NCBI GenBank assembly: GCA_016630955.3
Contig: CM050000.1
Span: forward strand, 1,329,902 to 1,393,901
Origin: Didymella arachidicola
Taxonomy: Eukaryota; Ascomycota; Dothideomycetes; Pleosporales; Didymellaceae
Length of the DNA: 64,000 nucleotides
Reading direction: 5' to 3'
Shown: positions 1-8,227 of the stretch, in pieces
Numbering within the stretch: position 1 is the stretch's first letter
How the letters are laid out: each line of letters starts with the position of its first letter
The notes under the pieces: generated by a model
Database searches by the model: none
What the model was told of the DNA's origin: nothing
The model's input: only the letters and a program-made list of their open reading frames with translations
Program-made: the position numbers and the translations under genes

Positions 1-395
1 TAGAGTAACTACCTATACTACTTCTTACTATAGAGTATCTTATTAAAGATTCTTTTAGACCTTTCTATTACTCTAATAGTAAAGCCCTTCTTATCTATAT
101 TATATATTTACTTAGGCTCTAGCTTATACTCTACTATTTTATTATATAGAAGCTTAAAGTATAAGTAGTACTTATTACTAGAATTAGCCTTATAGTAGCT
201 ATACTTTATAAGGGTTATCTAGGCTAAAAGAAGTATATCTTTATTACAGCTAAGAAAGTAGGTAACCTAGCTATTACTAGGCTCTTTTCTAAGTATTAAA
301 GTTATAAAATTCTTAATTATTTATCTTATAGGTATAAGGTGTTATTCTATAAGTCCTCTAATATACTATATAAGTTCTACCTTATTATATAGATA
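1..395. other. AT-rich RIP-degraded DNA, no gene
   Basis: The stretch is very AT-rich, dominated by TpA, and has no open frame of useful length on either strand. This is the composition expected of repeat DNA hit by RIP. I could not assign it to an element family. It abuts the outer terminus of the pogo-1 relic; the TA at 394-395 would be that element's target duplication. Confidence 0.6.
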
Positions 396-2030
396 TAACG
401 TACCTTATAGGTAAGTAGGCTACCCTATCTAGTAGGCTACTTTTACTAAGACTACACTAAACTTTATATTAAATTATAGTATAGTAATAGTACCTTACGT
501 ATAGGGGTTCTAAGGAAGACGTCCTAGTAAGGTCTATAGTAGATAAGTGTTATTTACATGTTTGCGTGTTATACCCTATCTTTCTATATGTTCTACACTG
601 TTGTTAGGATAGTTTACCTTCTTTAGCGCGTATCCTCTTCTTTAGCTTCTTACTATTACTACGCACGCTAAACTCCTTTAGAGCAGTTAAACGCTATACC
701 TCTTTAACTATTATACTCCCTTCTATTTAAATTCGCTTCCTTTTATATAATTTGCGCTCTATTGCAGCTGCTAGAGCCTCTTAAAGCTTATTACATTCCT
801 TTCTTATTAATATAAGCTAGTATGCTACCTTTGCTCCCCCCTTTATATAGTACTCTAGCGCGCTATACACTAAATTTAGTAAGCTACCCTACTACCTCTT
901 ATACTTGTCTCGAATTAGAGTTAATTGCAACTAAAATTTAAGCAGGTTTTTAGGGGTTTAGGACTGCTAGGGCTTATTGTTAGTAGGTAGTTAGGGTAAT
1001 AGAGTCTGCAGCCTTATATTAAGGGTTAATATAACCTGTTCTAGGTTAAAGGGGACTAATCTAGCGCCTTAGAACCCTCTCTAGATGTTACTAGAGGTAA
1101 TAGTTGCGTTATATACTGCTCTTAAGTATACTAGGAACAACTGCTTATCTATATAGTTAATCTAGTTGCGCAAGAGCTTATTAACCTAATACCTGTACTC
1201 CTACTTTAAAGGGGCAAAACAACCTATATTAAGCAGCTGCAAGAGGTGCAATAAGTGCGTAGGCATTGTAAGAGTTACAATCTTATTCTTTTTGTAGTAT
1301 TAGGTAAATGCTGCGGCCTAGTAGCTCTTATAGCCGTCTATAAGTAGTAAATAGTAGGTCCTATAGGTACGCTCCTTAGTATGCCTGTTAAAGTGCTTTA
1401 ACTAGTTAAGACTAAGCTTATTATTAGTCTAGCTATTCTTAGAGACCCTAATTACCTAGTCCTAGGGCAGATCTTTATTCTTAGACTAGTTAGTAGTGTA
1501 GGTTTTAGCTTTAAGGATAATAAAGGGTAGAATAGCCTACTCTACAGTATTTACGCCTAAGATTAACATAGCCTACTTCTTATTACCTAGCTATATCTAC
1601 TTTACTTATCCTTAGTTCTCTATATCTATAACTACTACTCTAGAGGTAATCTAACCTATTATAAAGCTAGTCTTGTTAAAGTTATATATGTCTTTATCTA
1701 TAATACTATACTTAGCTTTAATATTAGCTACTAGGCTAAACTAGCTCTATATTATCTTAGAATCCTTATAGAGGGCTCTCTTATAGTTATACTTACAACT
1801 AAACTTTACTTTTAGCCTTAGTTAATGCTTTATAAACATACTAGGCTAATTTTAGCTAATAGGGGCTATTCTACGCTCTTATTATAGTAAATTAGCTATA
1901 TTAGCTACATCTAATAAGTAAGGGGGTTCTCCTTACTATATAAGGTAAAGAACATAATTAATAATCGCCTCCTCTATGTGCTTATCTAGATACTATCGGC
2001 TAGGCATAGAATTAACTCTTAAGGGCTATC
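396..2030 (-). pseudogene. RIP relic of a pogo-1 transposon, 3' part
   Basis: Read on the minus strand, this matches the intact pogo-1 transposase gene at 34038-35669 base for base, except for massive C-to-T and G-to-A change. For example, 1501-1560 corresponds to the intact DNA around 34681-34740, and 540-600 to the 3' end near 35640-35710. The terminal inverted repeat survives at 396-470. The transposase frame is full of stops. The relic ends at 2030, exactly where LTR X begins. Its missing 5' part lies at 26319-26557 in the opposite orientation. Homology is clear by eye; that RIP is the cause is inferred from the mutation bias. Confidence 0.88.
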
Positions 2031-2189
2031 TGTTACGATCTCCGAAAGAACAGGTACTGATAGGAAGCGGGGTATCGCTTAGGATGACAGCGTGTCACGT
2101 GTCACGTGACTAACCACCTCGCCAAGAGCAACCACCTTAAGATATGCAAGGTGGCAGACCACCACAAGGTGGCTACACCACCTGCAGAG
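2031..2189 (+). repeat. Solo LTR X, first 159 bp
   Basis: It starts TGTTACGATC like the other LTRs here. The opening 75 bp resemble the LTR of element C (reverse complement of 36361-36431), including a CACGTG-rich stretch. It is preceded by CTATC (2026-2030). It is cut at 2189 by the insertion of element A (target CAGAG, 2185-2189). The rest is at 26558-26862 on the other strand, ending at GATAG, the complement of CTATC. The two parts sum to 464 bp, close to the 469-517 bp of the other LTRs, so this was a complete solo LTR with a 5-bp duplication. Confidence 0.85.
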
Positions 2190-2276
2190 TGTTACGATCA
2201 CAGGAGAAGGGAAGCCACAAGTAGACGAACGGACTCTACTGCAGTAGTGCGGGGTGACGCATATGTGTCCCACAAG

Positions 2277-2285
2277 TCACGTGAC
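2277..2285. promoter_or_regulatory. TCACGTGAC palindrome (CACGTG, bHLH-type site) in U3
   Basis: A perfect 9-bp near-palindrome around CACGTG. The same motif occurs in U3 of B (19148-19156), C (43078-43086, overlapping a second copy) and X (around 2094-2108), although the rest of U3 differs. CACGTG is the core site of bHLH factors of the Cbf1 type. Use as a promoter element is inferred. Confidence 0.45.
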
Positions 2286-2306
2286 TGGTATCCCGCCAAG
2301 CACAAG

Positions 2307-2396
2307 TATCCCGGAGACCACAGGTATCCCGGAGACCACAGGTATCCCGGAGACCACAGGTATCCCGGAGACCACAGGTATCCCGGAGACTACAGG
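2307..2396 (+). repeat. Five 18-bp tandem repeats in U3 of A
   Basis: Five head-to-tail copies of TATCCCGGAGACCACAGG, the last with one change (TACAGG), followed by a degenerate half unit. Each unit contains CCCGG, thus overlapping CGG and CCG triplets, the half-site type used by Zn2Cys6 proteins. The array recurs in the other A LTR (8933-9022) and in both LTRs of A'. Confidence 0.9.
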
Positions 2397-2416
2397 TACT
2401 CGGGATACAGGAATAG

Positions 2417-2423
2417 TATATAG
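2417..2423 (+). promoter_or_regulatory. TATA-like box of the element A LTR promoter
   Basis: TATATAG lies 34 bp upstream of 2451, where the sequence complementary to the PBS begins. That spacing fits transcription starting near 2447-2453. B has the same TATATAG at 19280-19286, again 34 bp before its matching sequence at 19314. The start site itself is inferred. Confidence 0.5.
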
Positions 2424-2673
2424 TACGTAGGAACACAACTCTTACAGTTCGTGTTCAACCTAAGTTTCAATCTACGATATTGGATCTCAACCAACCTTCG
2501 AGCTAGACAGTCTACTCTGTACTACTCATTGTTAACCCCCCTGCTTTCAAGACTGACAGATCATATCTGTACACCTTATTGCAACCCCCACCTTGTGTCC
2601 CTGTTACTGTATTCATCCCTGAGAACCAACAGAACTAGTGCTTACGAGCTTTGCTTAAAGTACGACTTCAACA

Positions 2674-2687
2674 TTTTGAACACCCCC
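2674..2687 (+). other. Putative self-primed PBS of element A
   Basis: The 14 bp directly after the 5' LTR do not begin TGG, as most tRNA-primed sites do. They contain TTGAACAC (2676-2683), the reverse complement of GTGTTCAA at 2451-2458, the predicted 5' end of the transcript. In Tf1 of fission yeast the mRNA 5' end folds back on the PBS and primes reverse transcription. This layout fits that mechanism. The gag ATG follows only a few bases later. Confidence 0.55.
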
Positions 2688-2690
2688 AAG

Positions 2691-4856
2691 ATGAGTACTA
2701 CCTCAGGAACACGTGCTACCCCTAGCAACTCTACCAACAACCACGAGGATGACGACGTTGATATGGAGACCACTACTACTCGCAGCTTCGCTGTTGCTAA
2801 GCCCGACTTCTGGGATGGCAATCGCAGCAAGCTGGAGGACTGGCTCATTCAATGGGACCTCTACTTCATGTTTCAAGGAGAGAGGATCGCCGAAGAGAAA
2901 CGCGTCACCCTGGTTGCCAGCTACATGCGTGGAAAAGCTTTCACGTGGATCAAACCATTCCTCAAGCGCTATCACGACGTAGGAACGTCTACCGACATAG
3001 ACGCGTGGTTCGAAGATTTCGACCAGTTCAAGGAACAGATTCGCCCAGTGTTTGGCGTGTCCAACGAACCAACGATCGCACGTCGCAAGATTCAGACTAT
3101 CCGACAAGAGACGTCAGTCGCCGACTACGCCGCTGAGTTCCAACAGCTAGCCACGTACGCCGGATGGAACGACACCGCTTTGATGACTATGTTCCGACAG
3201 GGTCTTAAACCTAAGGTCAAGGAGGAGCTCATGCGTACCGCAGCCTCCACGGACGATTTTGATTCCCTGGTCAATGAGTCTATCAACATCGACGTTAGAC
3301 TACAGGAACTCCAGCAAGAACTCCGAAACGATCCACGGGCACGCGTCCTCTTAACTGAACGACGCTCGCCACCACGCAACCCATGGCGCAACAACTTTAA
3401 TCGCGGACAACGCGGAGGTCGCTACCAATCCAACTCTGGACAACGCATCCATAACAACACGCAAAGTGGATACTACGGACCTGCGGCCATGGACCTATCT
3501 AACCTTAACAAAGGACCCGATAGGTGGAACAAGAAGGAACAGGGCAGGGGCAGCAAGCCGGACAAGTCTTCAGTGACTTGTTACAGCTGTGGCAAAATAG
3601 GCCACTATGCTCGTGATTGCCGCATGAAGAACAAAGTAGTTCGACAGCTTAACATGCTGACTACTGGCAACAACGAGACCAGTGAAGAATGGGAAATTCT
3701 CACTGAAGACATGGGTCGTCTTATGGAAGACGAACATGAAGAGGAATCTGACAAAGGTGCAGACAGACTGGTGCGATCACCAACGCCTTACCCACACCCC
3801 CAGTGGATCAAGAACGATCCTAGAAAACACCATGTGGTGGAATGCGATACCCGGGACGGCATCATTATTGTCGGCAAACGATACTACGGATCCTTCTACC
3901 AACACAACGACAAATATTACTCAGAAGAAGGAAAGCGTCTACTCGTATGCGACAGAGCACAGGAGTCCTATACGCCGGTCTCGAGCGACCGAGCAACCCA
4001 GACTCATGCCTCCCAAGAAATCCGGATACCAGTTGTAAACCTTACGATTGTCAACAATATTCCTGAACATAAGAAGGAAGCACCACACCTGGCAATTCAG
4101 CCATCAGGCTCGCAGGATAGCGGGGACACGCGTGACTGGTCAATGGACGAAGACGTTGTAAGGGCTAGGCAGTGCCTACTTGACGATCCTGAAGCACTTG
4201 CCCAGTTCAATCAACAGGTCATCAACGTCCAGAAACCTGACAAGGAGTGGCATACGGAGGATTTCGCGAAATGGATGGACGAAGGCCAAGCAACACAGTC
4301 ACACGTGGGCGAACCTGACTTCAGCCGACGAGTGGCCACGCCAACCTATAACTACGTGGCACAGCTACAACAAGATCTCCGGAACCCATGTCACCCTCAA
4401 CTCCCAGCTATGCAGTGCTACCACGACGCCTGTAACGACCATCTGCAGTTCAAGGTAAACAGCCAGTGGTTTCCCAGCAAACCTAAGGGTTGCGAAGAAT
4501 ACTGGTGGAACTGCGCAGAGACCCTCTGCCCAGAACACCTTTGGGATAAGCGGACAAACCTCCACTTCCCTGGAATTACAAGCGTAGAGGAGATTGTGGA
4601 CATGCATTGTGTACAGGACCAGGAGTGTTACCTTCGAGAGTGGGTTGAGTGTTTGAATCCTAAATGCAGGAAACACCGATCACTTAAATACCTAAGCGGC
4701 TTATTGCCCCATGACGAGTCTTTTTTAGACATGTGGCCAGTGAACGCCACCAGAAGACAGGACGAGGACGTTCCCTCAACAACGTCCAGGGCTCCCGGAA
4801 TCGACGTCAGGATTCCAATGAGACCCATTCACTCATCAGATTCCCTGTCGTGCTAG
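2691..4856 (+). CDS. gag: Gag polyprotein of chromovirus A
   Basis: A 721-residue structural protein that would form the virus-like particle. The ATG at 2691 is chosen because the open frame upstream lies in the LTR. An acidic N-terminus is followed by a Retrotrans_gag domain (about residues 40-200) and a CCHC zinc knuckle, CYSCGKIGHYARDC, at about 297-310. The last 150 residues (from about 574) form an unusual Cys/His-rich region whose cysteines are kept in the B, C and E Gags. At about 720 residues it is much longer than a typical gypsy Gag. The pol frame overlaps its 3' end and is reached by a -1 shift at 4721-4727. Confidence 0.94.
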   Translation: MSTTSGTRATPSNSTNNHEDDDVDMETTTTRSFAVAKPDFWDGNRSKLEDWLIQWDLYFMFQGERIAEEKRVTLVASYMRGKAFTWIKPFLKRYHDVGTSTDIDAWFEDFDQFKEQIRPVFGVSNEPTIARRKIQTIRQETSVADYAAEFQQLATYAGWNDTALMTMFRQGLKPKVKEELMRTAASTDDFDSLVNESINIDVRLQELQQELRNDPRARVLLTERRSPPRNPWRNNFNRGQRGGRYQSNSGQRIHNNTQSGYYGPAAMDLSNLNKGPDRWNKKEQGRGSKPDKSSVTCYSCGKIGHYARDCRMKNKVVRQLNMLTTGNNETSEEWEILTEDMGRLMEDEHEEESDKGADRLVRSPTPYPHPQWIKNDPRKHHVVECDTRDGIIIVGKRYYGSFYQHNDKYYSEEGKRLLVCDRAQESYTPVSSDRATQTHASQEIRIPVVNLTIVNNIPEHKKEAPHLAIQPSGSQDSGDTRDWSMDEDVVRARQCLLDDPEALAQFNQQVINVQKPDKEWHTEDFAKWMDEGQATQSHVGEPDFSRRVATPTYNYVAQLQQDLRNPCHPQLPAMQCYHDACNDHLQFKVNSQWFPSKPKGCEEYWWNCAETLCPEHLWDKRTNLHFPGITSVEEIVDMHCVQDQECYLREWVECLNPKCRKHRSLKYLSGLLPHDESFLDMWPVNATRRQDEDVPSTTSRAPGIDVRIPMRPIHSSDSLSC
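4721..4727 (+). promoter_or_regulatory. -1 ribosomal frameshift site T TTT TTA (element A)
   Basis: In the gag frame the codons TTT (4722) and TTA (4725) are preceded by a T, giving the X XXY YYZ heptamer used by many retroelements. The pol frame is -1 relative to gag and is open through this point. All five full-length elements keep the heptamer at the same Gag position (Asp-Glu-Ser-Phe-Leu-Asp). Confidence 0.85.
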
Positions 4857-7800
4857 AAGGCACCAGGATGACGGCATTGTTGGACTCAGGAGCACAAAGT
4901 AACTACGTGTCTCAATCCGCTATCACGCAAGCAGGCTTGCAAAAGCGAAGAAAGGAAGAACCATACCCTTTACGAGTAGCCAACGGAGAACCAATGCCAG
5001 GAGAGTCAACTGTGACCCATGAAGTGGTACAGCGACGTCTCAGAGTATTCAACCACGAGGAATTGATAGACCTAGATGTTCTGGGAACGGCCGCCCACGA
5101 TATCATATTAGGACTCCCTTGGTTAAGAGAGCACAATCCATGGATCGACTGGAAGAACCAGCGAATAACGCTCACGTGTCACGGATCAGGTACACCCGGA
5201 CAGCGACCCGCGCAGCTCACGACGCAGCTGGTGGATGAGAAGGAGATCAACAACATCTCTTCGAACAAGACGCGCCAAGATAGAGCGGTCGACCGTGCAG
5301 ATACCGACCAGCCCCCGGATCACAAAGCGACGGTTAAGGAGGACAGTACAACTCCTGACATCCCGGACGAATATAGAGAGTTTATAGACCTCTTCCGCGA
5401 TGAGAAGACTGCGAAGGCATTACCGCAGCACCAAGAATGGGACCACGAGATTAAGCTCGAACCAGGCAAGAAGCCCCCATTTGGGCCCATATACCAGATG
5501 TCAGAAAAGGAACTTGAGGAACTGCGCAAATACCTTAAGGAGAACCTTGACAAAGGATTCATTAGAGAATCAGAATCCCCAGCAGGATTTCCCATTCTAT
5601 TCGTACCAAAGAAAGACGGCAAGCTACGACCTTGCGTTGATTTCCGAAAACTCAATGATATCACGATCAAGAATCGTTACCCGCTACCGAACATCAGCGA
5701 ACTACAGGATCGGTTAGCCGGAGCACAGTACTTCACTGCGTTAGACTTAAGAGGAGCGTATAACCTCATCCGCATGAAGGAAGGCGAAGAATGGAAGACG
5801 GCGTTCAGAACCCGTTACGGTCATTACGAGTATTTGGTCATGCCATTTGGGCTTACCAACGCACCAGCAACGTGTCAGGCGCTCATCAACAACGTGCTGA
5901 GGGCACACTTGGACATTACTGTGGTGGCGTATCTCGATGACATCCTAGTGTACAGCAAAACACTGGAAGAGCATGTCGAACATGTACGACAAGTGCTTAT
6001 CTGCTTAGGAGCAGCACACCTACGCCTGAAACCCGAGAAGTGCGAGTGGCACAAGGAGGAAGTCGAATTCCTAGGGTTTGTCGTAGGAAGACACGGAGTC
6101 AAGATGAGCAAAGATAAGACCCAGGTTGTGAAGGATTGGCCAGTACCCAAAACCGTCAAGAACATTCAAGAGTTCTTAGGGTTTGTCAACTTCAACCGAC
6201 GCTTCATCAAGGACTACTCCACGAAGGCCTTACCGCTTACAAAGCTCACGCGGAAGGACACACCTTTTAAATGGGATGCAGATCAGGACAAAGCCTTTGA
6301 AACGCTGAAGCAGGCTTGTGTGGATCCACCCACATTGGTTACATTCAGGAGCGGAGAACCGCTAAGAATGGAAACAGATGCCTCAGATTTGGCATTAGGA
6401 GCATGCATCACGCAGGAACGAGATGGCCAATGGCACCCAATTGCCTACTACTCACGCAAGTTCTCAGGACCAGAAGAACGATACGATGTGCACGACAAGG
6501 AACTACTCGCAATCGTATCTGCCCTAGAACATTGGCGAGTATATGCTGAGAGTTGTTCAGAACTCACGATCTACACGGATCATAAGAACCTGGTACATTT
6601 CACGACAACTAAGGTATTGAATAGACGACAAGTACGATGGTCTGAGACCCTCGGACAATACAAGTTCAAGATCCTTTACACACCAGGCAAGGACAACGGA
6701 AGAGCAGACGCGCTCAGCAGACGACATGATCTCGCAGGATCTAAGACGATCAACGAATCAGCCATCCTCGGTATCAACAAAGATGGATCGTTGGGACCAT
6801 CACAGCAGCTCAACAACATGATGCTAGTTCAGCAAGAACAACGTGTACCGTCAAAAGTTCCTGAGGAACTGGAACAACAAATCATAAGCAGTCATCACGA
6901 TGACCCGCTACACGGACACCCCGGCATCACAAGGACAATGGAACTCATCAAGAGACATTACGAGTTCCCAAACATGCGCGACAAGGTCGGCAAGTTTATC
7001 AAGAATTGCGTAAGCTGTCAGCAGAATAAACACAGCACGCACGCCAAGTATGGAGAAGCACAGGCAATGGAGCCGCCAACGGCACCATGGACAAATATCA
7101 CGATGGATTTTGTCACACAGCTACCTACCTCCAAAGATCCTGTAACAGGATACGCCTACGACTCGATCTTCGTTGTGGTAGACCGATTTACCAAGTACGC
7201 TGAGATGATACCATTTCGTCATAGCTACACTGCAGAGCAGCTTGCACGAGTGTTTCTAGATAGGATCATCCGCTACCATGGTATTCCCGAGTCAATCATC
7301 AGCGATCGAGATAAGCTCTTCACGTCAAACTATTGGACCACGCTGCTAGCAGCGATAGGCACCAAGAAGAAGCTATCCACGGCATACCATCCGCAGACGG
7401 ATGGCCAAACGGAACGAGTGAACCAAACTATGGAGACGTACCTCCGCATCTACTGCAACCAGCGGCAGGACAACTGGGTTTCACTGTTGCCTATGGCTCA
7501 AATCGCGTACAACAACAAATTATCGGAAGCAACGGGCGTAACGCCGTTCTTCGCGAACCACGGGAGACACCCAAATCTCTTTACAAGGTCATTGGACAGT
7601 AACATTCAAACGGAATCAGCGATCACTTCAGTCGAAGCACTAAAGGAAGTACATCAGCAATCGCTTGAGAACATCGCCAAAGCTCAGTCAAGAAGCATCT
7701 CTTATGTCAACAAGAAACGAAAAACGGCACCTCTGCTAGAAGAGGGGGATAAAGTGTACCTCCTCACCAAGAATCTACGCACACGGCGACTAACAAAAAA

Positions 7801-8227
7801 ACTGGACAAAGTCAAAGTCGGACCATTTTTCATTTCCAAACGAATCAGCCCAGTCAACTATCGACTCGCGCTGCCCAAGGATGCAAAGATCCATCCAGTG
7901 TTCCACATCGCTCTGTTGGAACCTGCCGACCCCAGAACACCAATCCAGAAAGACTTCCACTACCAGGCAGACGGCCAGGACGAGTGGGAAGTTGAAAAAA
8001 TAATAAAACACCGAAAGAAGGGACGAAACATTGAGTATCTAGTCAAGTGGTTAGGATACCCAGACTCAGAGAACACGTGGGAACCAGAAGCAAACCTCAC
8101 GAACTGTCGCCAGTCGCTGACGCAGTATCGAAATTCTGTGGCCAGTACGGCACAGGATCCACGGGGTTCCCAGCAAGGAAGTCAACAAAGAGTTGGTCTG
8201 ATAAGAGACCAGAGGAGGAATCGTTAG
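4721..8227 (+). CDS. pol: Pol polyprotein of chromovirus A
   Basis: Made as Gag-Pol by -1 frameshifting; the nearest start-like codon in this frame (GTG at 4733) is probably not used. Counting from 4733, I see an aspartic protease with DSGA at 51-54 and a later IILGLPW, and reverse transcriptase with YLDD at 400-403. RNase H follows (ETDAS about 547-551; YTDHKNL about 614-620), then an integrase zinc finger (HHDDPLHGH... CVSC, 721-762). The integrase core residues are D792, D858 and E894, followed by a GPF-type module (about 1030) and a C-terminal chromodomain (about 1085-1126, YLVKWLGYP). The chromodomain directs integration to marked chromatin in this group. No internal stop is present. The 3' end overlaps the antisense Zn2Cys6 gene by 131 bp. 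Confidence 0.96.
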   Translation, partial: FFRHVASERHQKTGRGRSLNNVQGSRNRRQDSNETHSLIRFPVVLEGTRMTALLDSGAQSNYVSQSAITQAGLQKRRKEEPYPLRVANGEPMPGESTVTHEVVQRRLRVFNHEELIDLDVLGTAAHDIILGLPWLREHNPWIDWKNQRITLTCHGSGTPGQRPAQLTTQLVDEKEINNISSNKTRQDRAVDRADTDQPPDHKATVKEDSTTPDIPDEYREFIDLFRDEKTAKALPQHQEWDHEIKLEPGKKPPFGPIYQMSEKELEELRKYLKENLDKGFIRESESPAGFPILFVPKKDGKLRPCVDFRKLNDITIKNRYPLPNISELQDRLAGAQYFTALDLRGAYNLIRMKEGEEWKTAFRTRYGHYEYLVMPFGLTNAPATCQALINNVLRAHLDITVVAYLDDILVYSKTLEEHVEHVRQVLICLGAAHLRLKPEKCEWHKEEVEFLGFVVGRHGVKMSKDKTQVVKDWPVPKTVKNIQEFLGFVNFNRRFIKDYSTKALPLTKLTRKDTPFKWDADQDKAFETLKQACVDPPTLVTFRSGEPLRMETDASDLALGACITQERDGQWHPIAYYSRKFSGPEERYDVHDKELLAIVSALEHWRVYAESCSELTIYTDHKNLVHFTTTKVLNRRQVRWSETLGQYKFKILYTPGKDNGRADALSRRHDLAGSKTINESAILGINKDGSLGPSQQLNNMMLVQQEQRVPSKVPEELEQQIISSHHDDPLHGHPGITRTMELIKRHYEFPNMRDKVGKFIKNCVSCQQNKHSTHAKYGEAQAMEPPTAPWTNITMDFVTQLPTSKDPVTGYAYDSIFVVVDRFTKYAEMIPFRHSYTAEQLARVFLDRIIRYHGIPESIISDRDKLFTSNYWTTLLAAIGTKKKLSTAYHPQTDGQTERVNQTMETYLRIYCNQRQDNWVSLLPMAQIAYNNKLSEATGVTPFFANHGRHPNLFTRSLDSNIQTESAITSVEALKEVHQQSLENIAKAQSRSISYVNKKRKTAPLLEEGDKVYLLTKNLRTRRLTKKLDKVKVGPFFISKRISPVNYRLALPKDAKIHPVFHIALLEPADPRTPIQKDFHYQADGQDEWEVEKIIKHRKKGRNIEYLVKWLGYPDSENTWEPEANLTNCRQSLTQYRNSVASTAQDPRGSQQGSQQRVGLIRDQRRNR

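Larger units (their letters stand above)
2190..2673 (+). repeat. 5' LTR of element A (484 bp)
   Basis: It runs from TGTTACGATC to CTTCAACA and is repeated at 8816-9299. U3 carries a TCACGTGAC palindrome (2277-2285) and five 18-bp tandem units (2307-2396). The 3' portion from about 2450 (R-U5) is closely related to the LTRs of B, C, E and X, while U3 is subfamily-specific. Confidence 0.95.

Noticed and set aside
2307..2396. Regular 18-bp repeats as a possible CRISPR array
   Set aside because: Direct tandem units without spacers, inside an LTR of a eukaryotic element.
2451..2690. N-terminal extension of the Gag frame into the LTR (about 80 codons from a GTG)
   Set aside because: It lies in R-U5 and is also open in solo LTRs. 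The ATG at 2691 with its conserved context is the same in all elements.
5320..5670. Antisense and alternate-frame ORFs inside pol (also 5400-5717, 5875-6165 and equivalents in the other copies)
   Set aside because: Conserved only because the sense frame is conserved. They have no domains and run opposite catalytic motifs.
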